Under the pieces are notes generated by a model. It did no database searches and had not been told where the DNA came from. It saw only the letters and a program-made list of their open reading frames with translations. Of a stretch of 64,000 nt of DNA, positions 7,436 to 16,190 are shown in pieces. A program made the position numbers and the translations under genes. This DNA comes from an uncultured Allorhizobium sp. (GTDB lineage Bacteria > Pseudomonadota > Alphaproteobacteria > Rhizobiales > Rhizobiaceae), in contig OY288189.1 of assembly GCA_958439205.1 (NCBI GenBank), positions 1,027,001 to 1,091,000 of the forward strand, given 5' to 3'. Position 1 is the stretch's first letter. Each line of letters starts with the position of its first letter.

Positions 7436-9073
7436 TCAGGACGATACGCCGCTGCGGCAGGCAGCAAAGATGTCGAGGGCTGGGTCGTAGACCGCAGTCT
7501 TCACCTGCATCAGGCCGAGCACACTGTGGAAGAGATTGTCGTGCGAATGCGGCAAATCCGCCTTGGATGTGAGGCACGGTTTGTCGATACCCGTCGACTG
7601 CCGAAGGTCGGGTGACGTCCAGAGGACAAACGGAATATGGGTCTGTTCCGCCGGCGCGAACATATAGGGCGCGCCGTGCAGATAGAGACCGTTTTCGCCG
7701 AGCGACTCGCCATGATCGGACATGTAGATCATCGCCGTATCCAGCGTTTTGGCATGGGCGCTCAGCTTGTCGATCACCTCGGAGAGAATCTGATCGGTGT
7801 AGAGCAGGGCATTGTCATAGGCGTTCCTGATCGTCTCCGGCGTGCAGGCATCAAAGTCTGCCGAGCGGCAATCGGGGACGAATTCCCGGAATTCCTCGGG
7901 ATAGCGCAGATAGTAGGCGGGGCCGTGATTGCCGAGCTGGTGCAGGACCAGAACGGCGTCGCCATCGACCTTGTCCAGCCAGGCATCGAGGCCGTCGACC
8001 AGGATCTGGTCCAGACACTCACCGCCATGGCAGAAACGCGGATCGTTCGATTTGAAGAAATCGGTCTTCTGGATCCGATCGGCGACCTGTTTGTCGCCGG
8101 TGTTGTTGTCCCACCATTCGGTCTTGATGCCGGCATGGGTGAGGACATCCATCAGGTCCTCCGTCGCCAAGGCTTTGGCGTGCGAGTAGTCCCGCCGACC
8201 ATAGACGGAAAACATGCAAGGCACGGACACAGCCGTCGCCGTGCCGCAGCTTGAGGTGTCGCTGAAATAGGTGATGTCCCGCTTCGAAAGCTGAGGGTTC
8301 GTCGGGCGCTCGTAACCGCCCAGCTGGAAATTCTGCGCCCGCGCCGTTTCGCCAACCACGATGATCGTGACACGCGGACGGCGGCCGGCGGTCGGCAAGG
8401 CATCCGCCACCATAGCATCGGTGCCGATGGGCTGAAGAACGATGGATTGCTCACGCGATCGTCCAATCAGGAAGCTGGTTACACTTCCGACGGGAAAGAT
8501 CGGGTTCAGCGTTCGGAACCATTCCCGATGCTCGCGGGTGCTGAAGATGAATGTGCCGCTGTTCGAGAGGCCGGCACCAGCTAAGATCAGCAAAGACGGC
8601 GCGATAATCATCAGATTGACCGCGAGCTTTTTGAGGATCGGACGGTGCACGACCTCGACCCAGGCGATGAACAGCGAGGGCAGGATACCGAAGAGGCCTA
8701 TGTGGAGGACGAAGGCACCTGTCATCAGGTGGCCGGCCTCGGCTGTGTTGGTCTCCGCCGCGTTGCGGATCATCTCGGTGTCGATGATCACACCGAAGCG
8801 ATCCATGAACCACGCGCTCGCCACGCTGGTGATCACCATGAAGATCAGGGCCGGCTTGATCAGGTATTTGGCTGAAACCGTGACGGTCAGCGCGACGAAG
8901 GCGGCCAGAAGACCGACCGCCAGCGCAACAAGCGCAAAGCCTTGCCCCTGGAGATAGTGGAAGGACTTGCCCCAGAAAGTCCCGTTCATGAAAAACAGCA
9001 GATAGACTGCGGTGAGTATGCTCAGCCATTCGCTGCGCAGGCGCGGTCTGAACTTCAAAAGCGTCTTCAACAA
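7436..9073 (-). CDS. eptA: Lipid A phosphoethanolamine transferase
   Basis: A 545-aa inner-membrane enzyme that moves phosphoethanolamine from phosphatidylethanolamine onto lipid A, lowering negative charge and protecting against cationic peptides. Five N-terminal membrane helices (about 17-165) precede a periplasmic sulfatase-fold domain. Catalytic and metal-site motifs are intact: VVGETARAQNF (Glu242), SCGTATAVSVPCMFS (nucleophile Thr280), HQLGNHGPAY and YMSDHGESLGENG. The frame is open from 9124, but no ATG fits; TTG at 9073, 8 nt after an AAAGGA site, is the best start. A PmrA-like box lies 53 nt upstream, linking it to the two-component system at 4358-6368. Family relatives include MCR-type enzymes; this looks like a chromosomal housekeeping member. 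Confidence 0.93.
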   Translation of the reverse strand: MLKTLLKFRPRLRSEWLSILTAVYLLFFMNGTFWGKSFHYLQGQGFALVALAVGLLAAFVALTVTVSAKYLIKPALIFMVITSVASAWFMDRFGVIIDTEMIRNAAETNTAEAGHLMTGAFVLHIGLFGILPSLFIAWVEVVHRPILKKLAVNLMIIAPSLLILAGAGLSNSGTFIFSTREHREWFRTLNPIFPVGSVTSFLIGRSREQSIVLQPIGTDAMVADALPTAGRRPRVTIIVVGETARAQNFQLGGYERPTNPQLSKRDITYFSDTSSCGTATAVSVPCMFSVYGRRDYSHAKALATEDLMDVLTHAGIKTEWWDNNTGDKQVADRIQKTDFFKSNDPRFCHGGECLDQILVDGLDAWLDKVDGDAVLVLHQLGNHGPAYYLRYPEEFREFVPDCRSADFDACTPETIRNAYDNALLYTDQILSEVIDKLSAHAKTLDTAMIYMSDHGESLGENGLYLHGAPYMFAPAEQTHIPFVLWTSPDLRQSTGIDKPCLTSKADLPHSHDNLFHSVLGLMQVKTAVYDPALDIFAACRSGVSS

Positions 9074-9126
9074 GCCCGCTTCCTTTCGTGCATGGATCCT
9101 AAGACCCGATGCACTGCCGTGCAAAG

Positions 9127-9143
9127 CTGACAGACACCTGAAC
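9127..9143 (-). promoter_or_regulatory. OmpR-type box, copy 3 (eptA)
   Basis: Read toward eptA the site is GTTCAGGTGTCTGTCAG, with TCAG half-sites 11 bp apart. It ends 53 nt before the TTG start at 9073. Orientation and distance match copies 1 and 2. Confidence 0.65.
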
Positions 9144-9247
9144 GTTGCTTATGGAGGAATGCGTTCTCGACGGTCAGCCAGAACCAGCTTCGAGACCATC
9201 GGTATGCCCCACGGTCTTTTGCAATTTTGGACCGAAGCCTCGATCCT

Positions 9248-11164
9248 TCAAGCGGACTGGATCTGCAATAGCGTTTGACTTGTATCGGACTGCTGCTGAT
9301 CTGCGATTAGTTGGCTTGCATCCTCACCGCTCATCGGCCGGCCGAACAGGTATCCCTGGATCAGATCCGGCTTGAGGGCCGCAAGCACAGCCATCTCCTC
9401 CCGGGTCTCGACGCCTTCGAGCACGCAGCGCAAGTTAAGCTTGGAGCATAGGGCAATGATCGCAGCGACGATTTCGCGCGATGTGAGGCTGTGGCCGACC
9501 TTGCGGATGAAGCTCCTGTCGATCTTGACCTTGTCGAGCGGAAGTTGATCGAGATACTGGAAGCTCGAATAGCCAGAACCGAAATCATCGAGTGCGACCC
9601 TGCAGCCGCTGCTTCTCAACCTGTCGAGAACGGTGCTGGATGTTGTGAGGTCAGACATCACCGCTGTTTCGGTGATCTCGAATTCCAGACGGCTCGGCGA
9701 AACGTCTTCCTTCATGATCTGACCGAGCAGCGAGAGGACAAAGGTCTGGTCTGAAATGTCCCGTGCTGACAGGTTGAAGGACAGACTGATGTCGTCGGGC
9801 CACGTCTTCAGCTCCGCCAGGCCCTTGCGGAACAGGATGGCGGTGACTTTCTGAATGAAGCCGGAGCGTTCGGCGACACGGATGAAATCGTCAGGACGGA
9901 CAAGCCCGAGCCTGGGATTTTGCCATCGAGCCAGTGCTTCGAAGCTGACGACACGCTGCCTGCTGGGCGAGTATTGCGGCTGAAACAGCAGGAACAGCTC
10001 CTCCTCGAGGTTGCCTTCGCGCAATTCCCGTTCGATAGCGATGGCGTTCTCCATCTCCTTGCTGTCGGTGGTGTCGAAGACGATGCACTGTCCGCGGAAC
10101 CGGGCCTTGGCCTTGTAGAGAGCGAAGTCGGCCTGCTCGTAGAGCTGTGTGCTCGCGGTTCCCATATCCGGATAATGCGAGAAACCCGCGGAAGCTCCGA
10201 CCGAGAGTTCCTGGTTATCAATGATATAGGGGGCGGTGATCGCCTTTAGCCAACTGCCGGCAAGCGCCCTGACCTGCGGTTCCGTGACGCTGCCGGTCAG
10301 AACGACCGCAAACTCGTCACCACCGATCCGGCCAATCATGGCCCCCTCGAAATGCAGCTCCGTGGCCCGCGCGACGGAGGCGCGCAACAGGCGGTCGCCC
10401 ATCGAGTGCCCGTACACATCGTTGATGCCCTTGAAGCCGTCGAGATCGAATATTCCCAGCCAGAATGGCGTACGCTGCTCGATCAGCCGGTCGATCTTCT
10501 CGAAGATGGCGCGCCTGTTCGGGATCCCGGTCAGCATATCGGCGTCGGCAAGGGCCCGCGCCTTGACCGTCAGCTCATCGGCCAGCAGGCGTGCGTCTAT
10601 CTGGCGAATGATCGCATGCCTGAGCAACCCCGTCATGCTCACTGAAGCGAAGGCAGTCGCAACGACAATGGAGACATACTCTGCGTAGAGGTCTTCAGGG
10701 AGAGACGTGGAGAACCAGTAAAGGGTCGCCAATGTCAGTGGAACGCTGATCATGACCGTGCGCGTCGTGGCGCCGGTGATTGCAAAAATGAAGGCGAGCA
10801 ATACGAAGTATATGTAACGCGTCTCGACATTGTAGACGAGAAGGTAGCTCAACAAGTTGAGGTACATGAAGAGATGCATGGCCAGGTTATGCAATTCGAG
10901 CCTGGCCAGAGACATTGTCCGGTTGTTCGCTAGAAGCTTGTGAAACAGATAGAAGCCGAGAGCCGTCGTCGTGCTGATAAGGGAGAACGCGACCAGCATC
11001 AGGCCGGTCTGCGTCTGCCAGTGCTCCCAAGTGACAAAGAGATAGTAGCCGCAGGCGGGGATCAGGATCGGTCGCAGGATCGGGATATAGGCATCCACCA
11101 TTGCCTGCTGTCGCGCCGGGTCGGTCGATATCCTGAGCTGATTGAGCAGAGTGGCAATTTTCAT
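9248..11164 (-). CDS. Membrane GGDEF-EAL cyclic di-GMP protein
   Basis: A 638-aa protein. An N-terminal membrane region (about six helices between 28 and 185) resembles a MASE-type sensor. Then come a GGDEF domain with intact GGDEF at 281-285 (IFDLDGFKGINDVYGH upstream) and an EAL domain with EAL at 409-411, ALDDFGSGYSS, KIDRSFI and LEGVETREE. Both cyclase and phosphodiesterase signatures look complete. No RxxD inhibitory site is visible just before GGDEF. It is a single-gene unit; the long region upstream is shared with the divergent kdp operon. Which activity dominates cannot be told from sequence. Confidence 0.94.
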   Translation of the reverse strand: MKIATLLNQLRISTDPARQQAMVDAYIPILRPILIPACGYYLFVTWEHWQTQTGLMLVAFSLISTTTALGFYLFHKLLANNRTMSLARLELHNLAMHLFMYLNLLSYLLVYNVETRYIYFVLLAFIFAITGATTRTVMISVPLTLATLYWFSTSLPEDLYAEYVSIVVATAFASVSMTGLLRHAIIRQIDARLLADELTVKARALADADMLTGIPNRRAIFEKIDRLIEQRTPFWLGIFDLDGFKGINDVYGHSMGDRLLRASVARATELHFEGAMIGRIGGDEFAVVLTGSVTEPQVRALAGSWLKAITAPYIIDNQELSVGASAGFSHYPDMGTASTQLYEQADFALYKAKARFRGQCIVFDTTDSKEMENAIAIERELREGNLEEELFLLFQPQYSPSRQRVVSFEALARWQNPRLGLVRPDDFIRVAERSGFIQKVTAILFRKGLAELKTWPDDISLSFNLSARDISDQTFVLSLLGQIMKEDVSPSRLEFEITETAVMSDLTTSSTVLDRLRSSGCRVALDDFGSGYSSFQYLDQLPLDKVKIDRSFIRKVGHSLTSREIVAAIIALCSKLNLRCVLEGVETREEMAVLAALKPDLIQGYLFGRPMSGEDASQLIADQQQSDTSQTLLQIQSA

Positions 11165-11658
11165 GGAGAGAGTTTTTTGTTTTCGCCTGATCCGGATGGT
11201 GGGCGCTCTGATGGAGGCAAACGCATAGATTTTTCTCGTTTATTATTTGCCATCAAAGCGTGTATCGGTAGTGCAGTCCGACTTCTTGTCATCCGTCGCT
11301 GTATACGTGAGTGAGATTTAAAACAGGTTTACGGCAATCCCAGTTAGAGCTGGGGGCTATACTGTAGCCTTGCTGTCTGGCGACGCGGAAACCGGCCCTA
11401 GAGTTTACGGCATCTTGCGGAAAGCATTGCCGCTTCGGACTGCAATCCGGTCGCGTCGGTCGGCAGCCTCTCACCGATACGCGGACATCTCACGCGAACG
11501 AGATCGGACTATTCCGAGGAAGCACCAGCAAAGCTGGATCTCCAGTCAGCCTTGCATGTGCATCCTTATCTTTTCTTTACGCCCCTTTCAGCTCTTCCCA
11601 ATCGAAGCCTGATCCGACCGGGCGTAAATTATCTCCTGTATCAACAGGAGACCCTGAG
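11165..11658. other. 494-bp intergenic region between GGDEF-EAL gene and kdp operon
   Basis: No convincing gene. It must hold both divergent promoters. Visible structure: two adjacent small hairpins, CCCAG/CTGGG (11339-11343 with 11350-11354) and GGCTA/TAGCC (11355-11359 with 11365-11369). They lie inside a 10-bp direct repeat GTTTACGGCA (11327-11336 and 11403-11412). Near kdp there is a pyrimidine-rich stretch at about 11568-11600 and a hairpin over the first ribosome-binding site. KdpE sites are expected here but I cannot name one with confidence. Confidence 0.6.
11633..11650 (+). promoter_or_regulatory. Hairpin covering the first kdp ribosome-binding site
   Basis: CTCCTGT (11633-11639) pairs perfectly with ACAGGAG (11644-11650) around loop ATCA. 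The right arm contains the Shine-Dalgarno sequence AGGAG, 8 nt before ATG 11659. If it folds in the mRNA it would hide the site that starts translation of the operon. Confidence 0.5.
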
Positions 11659-11742
11659 ATGTCCGACCTCATCTTTATCGCGCTCGGCGGCGGCACGCTT
11701 CTCGTGCTGGCCCTTTATGCCCGCGCGCTCGACCGGCTGTGA
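11659..11742 (+). CDS. 27-aa membrane microprotein at head of kdp operon
   Basis: A 27-residue reading frame, MSDLIFIALGGG... ending YARALDRL, with a single hydrophobic helix (about residues 4-20) and a basic C-terminal end. AGGAG lies 8 nt before the ATG. It is followed 11 nt later by kdpF. Similar very short proteins are found directly before kdpF in other proteobacteria, often unannotated. By position and form it could be a second small subunit or stabiliser of the Kdp complex, like KdpF, but I know of no proven function. Too short for most gene finders. Confidence 0.65.
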   Translation: MSDLIFIALGGGTLLVLALYARALDRL

Positions 11743-11753
11743 GGGGCACCCAC

Positions 11754-11840
11754 ATGCTTGAACCTCTATTCGGCCTCGCCGTCGCCATTGCCCTTGGCGT
11801 CTATCTCGTCGTGACGCTCCTGCGTCCCGAACGCTTCTGA
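11754..11840 (+). CDS. kdpF: KdpF, small stabilising subunit of the Kdp potassium pump
   Basis: A 28-aa single-helix membrane peptide, [15 protein letters not shown]... ending LLRPERF, the characteristic KdpF ending. KdpF binds KdpA and stabilises the KdpFABC complex in the inner membrane. GAGGGG about 7 nt upstream is the ribosome-binding site. kdpA starts 14 nt after the stop. Length and the L-x-RPE(K/R)F end match the family. Confidence 0.88.
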   Translation: MLEPLFGLAVAIALGVYLVVTLLRPERF

Positions 11841-11854
11841 TCGGGAGCAGATCC

Positions 11855-13564
11855 ATGACCCTTGTCGGATGGCTGCAGATCAGCCTCCTCTTCCTCGCCG
11901 TCCTTCTCGTTATCAAACCACTCGGCCTTTACATGGCGCGGGTGTTTTCCGGCGAGCGGACCTTTCTGTCCCCCGTGCTCGGACGCGTGGAGCGTGATCT
12001 CTACCGGGTGAGCGGCATCAACCCTGAGAAGGAGCAGAGCTGGCTCGGCTATACGCTCGCCATGCTCGCGTTCTCGCTGGCCGGCTTCCTGGCGCTTTAC
12101 GCCATGTTGCGACTGCAGGCTTATTTGCCGCTGAACCCTCAAGGGTTCCCGGACGTACCCTCGGATCTCGCCTTCAACACGGCAGTTTCCTTCGTCACCA
12201 ACACCAACTGGCAGAACTATGGCGGCGAAACCACGCTCAGCCATTTCTCCCAGATGGCGGGCCTCACCGTGCAGAACTTCCTGTCGGCAGCCACCGGCAT
12301 GGCACTCGCGATCGCCATCACGCGCGCACTCGCCCGTTCGAAGGTCGCAACACTCGGTAATTTCTGGGTCGATATGACGCGAGCCACACTTTACGTGCTG
12401 CTGCCGCTTGCTATCGTCGTCGCGCTCGCCTTCGTCGCCATGGGCCTGCCGCAGACGCTTTCCGGCTCCGTCACAGCAACGACGCTCGAAGGTGCCAACC
12501 AGGTGATCTCACTCGGTCCCGTCGCGTCCCAGGAAGCGATCAAGCAGCTCGGCACCAATGGCGGCGGCTTCTTCAACGTCAATGCCGCGCATCCCTTCGA
12601 GAACCCGACCGCCTGGTCGAACTATCTCAATATCTTCGCCATGCTGTCGATCTCGGCCGCCATGGCCTATACCTTCGGCCAGATGGTCGGAAACCGCCGA
12701 CAGGGCTGGGCGCTGATCTCGGCCATGGCCTTCCTGCTCATCGCAGGCGTGACCGTCACCTACTGGGCCGAGGCCCAGGGCAACTCCATCCTGACGGCGA
12801 TCGGTGTCGATCCGGCGCTCGGCAATATGGAAGGCAAGGAAGTCCGCTTCGGCCAGGCCATGACTGCGCTCTATGCGGCTGTCACGACGGGTCTTTCGGA
12901 TGGCGGCGTCAACGGCATGCACGGCTCGTTCACTGGCTTGGGCGGTCTCGTTCCGATGTTCCTCATCCAGCTCGGTGAAGTGCTGCCGGGCGGTGTCGGC
13001 TCCGGTCTCTACGGCATGCTGGTCTTCGCAATCCTGTCCGTCTTCGTCGCCGGCCTGATGGTCGGACGCACGCCGGAATTCCTCGGCAAGAAGATCGAAG
13101 GCCGCGAGATGAAGTTTGCCATGCTGGCCGTGCTCATCCTGCCCCTGGTCATTCTCGGCTTCACATCCGTCTCTGCCATGCTGCCATTCGCAGTGGCAAG
13201 CGTCGGCACCGCAGGTCCGCACGGCCTGTCGGAAATCCTCTATGCCTATACCTCAACAGCCGGCAACAACGGCTCGGCATTCGGTGGCCTCACCGGCAAT
13301 ACGCCTTGGTACAACACCACGCTTGGGATCGCGATGCTGCTTGGCCGCTTCGCCTATGTCGTGCCGGTCATGGCGATCGCCGGGTCGCTCGCCGCCAAGG
13401 TGAAGTCGCCTGCCTCTGCCGGTACTTTCCCCACGGACGGCCCGCTCTTCGTCGGCCTCCTGATCGGCATCATCCTCATTCTCGGCGGCCTGCAATTCCT
13501 GCCCGCATTGGTGCTCGGCCCCATCGTCGAACACTTCGCCATGCTCGCCGGCCAGACCTTCTAA
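11855..13564 (+). CDS. kdpA: Potassium-transporting ATPase subunit A
   Basis: A 569-aa channel-like subunit that binds and selects K+ in the KdpFABC pump. Ten or so membrane helices surround four selectivity-filter repeats, recognisable at [40 protein letters not shown] and [11 protein letters not shown]. Length matches the family (about 560). The ribosome-binding site GGGAG lies 7 nt before the ATG. kdpB follows after 9 nt. Nothing unusual; all filter glycines that I can check are present. Confidence 0.98.
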   Translation: MTLVGWLQISLLFLAVLLVIKPLGLYMARVFSGERTFLSPVLGRVERDLYRVSGINPEKEQSWLGYTLAMLAFSLAGFLALYAMLRLQAYLPLNPQGFPDVPSDLAFNTAVSFVTNTNWQNYGGETTLSHFSQMAGLTVQNFLSAATGMALAIAITRALARSKVATLGNFWVDMTRATLYVLLPLAIVVALAFVAMGLPQTLSGSVTATTLEGANQVISLGPVASQEAIKQLGTNGGGFFNVNAAHPFENPTAWSNYLNIFAMLSISAAMAYTFGQMVGNRRQGWALISAMAFLLIAGVTVTYWAEAQGNSILTAIGVDPALGNMEGKEVRFGQAMTALYAAVTTGLSDGGVNGMHGSFTGLGGLVPMFLIQLGEVLPGGVGSGLYGMLVFAILSVFVAGLMVGRTPEFLGKKIEGREMKFAMLAVLILPLVILGFTSVSAMLPFAVASVGTAGPHGLSEILYAYTSTAGNNGSAFGGLTGNTPWYNTTLGIAMLLGRFAYVVPVMAIAGSLAAKVKSPASAGTFPTDGPLFVGLLIGIILILGGLQFLPALVLGPIVEHFAMLAGQTF

Positions 13565-13573
13565 GGAACCATC

Positions 13574-15610
13574 ATGTCAAAAGACCACCAAGCTCCAGGT
13601 CTTCTCGACCCCTCGATCCTGTTTCCGGCGATCCGCGATGCGTTCGTCAAGCTCGATCCGCGCAAGCTCCTGCGCAACCCGGTCATCTTCGTGACCGAAA
13701 TCGTCGCAGTCGTCGTGACGATCCTCTTCATCCGCGACCTCGCCACCAATCCCGGCGAGCCCAGCTTCTCCGGGCAGATCGCCGCCTGGCTCTGGTTCAC
13801 CGTGCTCTTCGCCACCTTCGCCGAGGCGGTGGCTGAGGGCCGTGGCCGCGCCCAGGCCGACAGCCTCAAGAAGACCAAGTCCGAACTCGTCGCCCGCCGG
13901 CTTGGAACCAATGGCAAGACCGAAACCATCCCGGCCTCCAGCCTCAAGGTTGGCGACATCGTGCTGGTCGCAGCCGGCGAGCTGATCCCTGGCGATGGCG
14001 AAGTGATCGAGGGTGTCGCTTCGGTCAATGAAAGCGCCATAACAGGCGAATCCGCCCCCGTCATCCGTGAATCCGGTGGTGACCGCTCGGCTGTCACTGG
14101 TGGCACGCAGGTTCTGTCCGATGAGATCAAGATCAAGATCACCGTTCAGCCCGGCTCGTCCTTCGTTGACCGCATGATCGCGCTGATCGAAGGCGCCCAG
14201 CGCCAGAAGACGCCCAATGAGATCGCCCTGTCGATCCTGCTCTCGGGCCTGACGCTGATCTTCCTGTTCGTCTGCGTCGCGATCTGGGGCCTTGCCGGCT
14301 ATTCCGGCACGGTGCTTTCGGTCACGGTGCTGGCAGCCCTGCTCGTCACCCTGATCCCGACCACGATCGGCGGCCTGTTGTCTGCCATCGGCATCGCCGG
14401 CATGGACCGTCTGGTGCGCTTCAACGTGATCGCCACCTCCGGCCGCGCCGTCGAAGCAGCAGGCGACGTCGACACGCTGCTCCTAGACAAGACGGGCACG
14501 ATCACCTTCGGCAATCGCATGGCGAGCGACTTCCTCGCAGCCCCAGGCGTCACACCCACTGAACTTGCCGAAGCAGCCCTCCTTGCCTCGCTGTCCGACG
14601 AAACTCCGGAAGGGCGCTCGGTCGTGGCGCTCGCCACCGGCGAGTTCGGTGTACCCATGCCGAAGGCCGAGTTCGATGCCGTGATCGGCTTCACCGCCGA
14701 AACCCGCCTCTCCGGCGTCGACATCGGCTCGCGCCGCCTGCGGAAGGGTGCCGTCGATGCGGTGCTCAAATTCGCCGGTCTCACCGAACAGGATGCCCCC
14801 GCCGAATTCCGCCGGGCCGTCGATCAGGTTGCCCGCACCGGCGGCACGCCGCTCGGCGTTGCCGATGGAGACCGTCTGCTCGGTGTCATCCACCTCAAGG
14901 ACGTCGTCAAGCCCGGCATCAAGGAGCGCTTTGCGGCTCTGCGGGCGATGGGGATCCGCACGGTTATGGTCACAGGCGACAACCCGGTCACGGCAGCCGC
15001 CATTGCCTCGGAAGCCGGGGTCGATGACTTCCTCGCCCAGGCCACGCCCGAGGACAAGCTCGCCTATATCCGCCGCGAGCAGCAGGGTGGCCGCCTGATC
15101 GCCATGTGCGGCGACGGCACCAACGACGCCCCGGCGCTTGCTCAGGCCGATGTCGGTGTCGCCATGCAGACCGGCACCCAGGCAGCCCGCGAGGCCGCCA
15201 ACATGGTGGACCTTGATTCCAGTCCGACCAAGCTCATCGAAATCGTCGAAATCGGCAAGCAGCTCTTGATGACGCGCGGGTCGCTGACGACCTTCTCTAT
15301 TGCCAATGACGTCGCCAAATACTTCGCCATCATCCCGGCGCTGTTCGTGGCGACCTATCCGGCGCTCGAAGCCCTCAATGTGATGGGGCTCGCCTCGCCG
15401 CAGTCGGCCATTCTCTCGGCCGTCATATTCAACGCGCTGATCATCGTGGCGCTCATCCCCCTGGCATTGAAAGGCGTGGCTTACCGTCCGTCGGGTGCCG
15501 CGGCACTGCTGCGTCGCAACCTTCTGGTCTACGGCGTCGGCGGCCTGATCCTTCCCTTTGCCGGGATCAAGGTCATCGACATCGCCGTCAGCGCCCTCAA
15601 TCTGGTGTAA
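13574..15610 (+). CDS. kdpB: Potassium-transporting P-type ATPase subunit B
   Basis: The 678-aa ATPase subunit of the Kdp pump. It has the actuator motif TGES (ITGESAPV), the phosphorylation site [10 protein letters not shown] with Asp at about residue 305, TGDNPVTA in the nucleotide domain and the hinge [19 protein letters not shown]. Membrane segments are where expected. The length is normal. Expressed only when K+ is scarce in characterised bacteria; here the regulator genes kdpDE are in the same operon. The stop is 2 nt before kdpC. Confidence 0.98.
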   Translation: MSKDHQAPGLLDPSILFPAIRDAFVKLDPRKLLRNPVIFVTEIVAVVVTILFIRDLATNPGEPSFSGQIAAWLWFTVLFATFAEAVAEGRGRAQADSLKKTKSELVARRLGTNGKTETIPASSLKVGDIVLVAAGELIPGDGEVIEGVASVNESAITGESAPVIRESGGDRSAVTGGTQVLSDEIKIKITVQPGSSFVDRMIALIEGAQRQKTPNEIALSILLSGLTLIFLFVCVAIWGLAGYSGTVLSVTVLAALLVTLIPTTIGGLLSAIGIAGMDRLVRFNVIATSGRAVEAAGDVDTLLLDKTGTITFGNRMASDFLAAPGVTPTELAEAALLASLSDETPEGRSVVALATGEFGVPMPKAEFDAVIGFTAETRLSGVDIGSRRLRKGAVDAVLKFAGLTEQDAPAEFRRAVDQVARTGGTPLGVADGDRLLGVIHLKDVVKPGIKERFAALRAMGIRTVMVTGDNPVTAAAIASEAGVDDFLAQATPEDKLAYIRREQQGGRLIAMCGDGTNDAPALAQADVGVAMQTGTQAAREAANMVDLDSSPTKLIEIVEIGKQLLMTRGSLTTFSIANDVAKYFAIIPALFVATYPALEALNVMGLASPQSAILSAVIFNALIIVALIPLALKGVAYRPSGAAALLRRNLLVYGVGGLILPFAGIKVIDIAVSALNLV

Positions 15611-15612
15611 TC

Positions 15613-16182
15613 ATGCTCAACCATATCAGACCCGCACTCACCCTCGTTGTCGCTATGACCGCGCTCACCGGGATTGCTTATCCACTGGCGATCAACGGCA
15701 TTGCGCAAACGGTCATGCCGGCCCAAGCCAATGGCAGCCTCATCGAACGCGACGGAGCGGTCGTAGGCTCAGCGCTTATCGGCCAGACCTTCACCTCGGA
15801 CCGTTATTTCTGGCCACGCCCCTCGGCAACGGGACCTGACCCCTACAATGCCGCAGCCTCGTCCGGCTCCAACCTCGGCACGACTTCGGTCAAGCTGAAG
15901 GACCGTGTGACTGCCGATGTCGAGCGGCTGACTGCAAGTGGCATCGCGCAGCCTGTCCCGGCGGATGCCGTCACCACCTCTGGCTCCGGTCTCGACCCGC
16001 ATGTCTCGCCGGCCTTCGCGGAAGCTCAGGTGGCGCGCGTTGCGCAGGCGAGGGGGCTGCAAGTCACTGCCGTGGCAGCACTCGTCGCGCAACACGTCGA
16101 AAATCCCGACTTCGGCGTTATCGGCGAAGCAAGGGTCAATGTGCTAGAGCTCAACCTGGCCCTAGATGCCCTGAAGATGTGA
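15613..16182 (+). CDS. kdpC: Potassium-transporting ATPase subunit C
   Basis: A 189-aa subunit with one N-terminal membrane helix (about 9-31) and a periplasmic domain. Family signatures are [32 protein letters not shown] and [22 protein letters not shown]. KdpC is needed for assembly and K+ affinity of the complex. It is spaced 2 nt from kdpB and 8 nt from kdpD, so all are co-translated from one mRNA. Confidence 0.97.
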   Translation: MLNHIRPALTLVVAMTALTGIAYPLAINGIAQTVMPAQANGSLIERDGAVVGSALIGQTFTSDRYFWPRPSATGPDPYNAAASSGSNLGTTSVKLKDRVTADVERLTASGIAQPVPADAVTTSGSGLDPHVSPAFAEAQVARVAQARGLQVTAVAALVAQHVENPDFGVIGEARVNVLELNLALDALKM

Positions 16183-16190
16183 GTGCGTGA

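Noticed and set aside
7436..9073. Calling the phosphoethanolamine transferase a mobile MCR-type resistance gene
   Set aside because: No insertion sequence or composition change around it, and it is integrated with the local two-component regulon through a shared box.
11370..11420. Possible riboswitch: the minus strand here reads CTCTAGGG..CCGG..TTCCGC, faintly like the ykkC/guanidine-I core
   Set aside because: The other conserved parts of that riboswitch are missing and the downstream gene is a c-di-GMP enzyme, so I do not call it.
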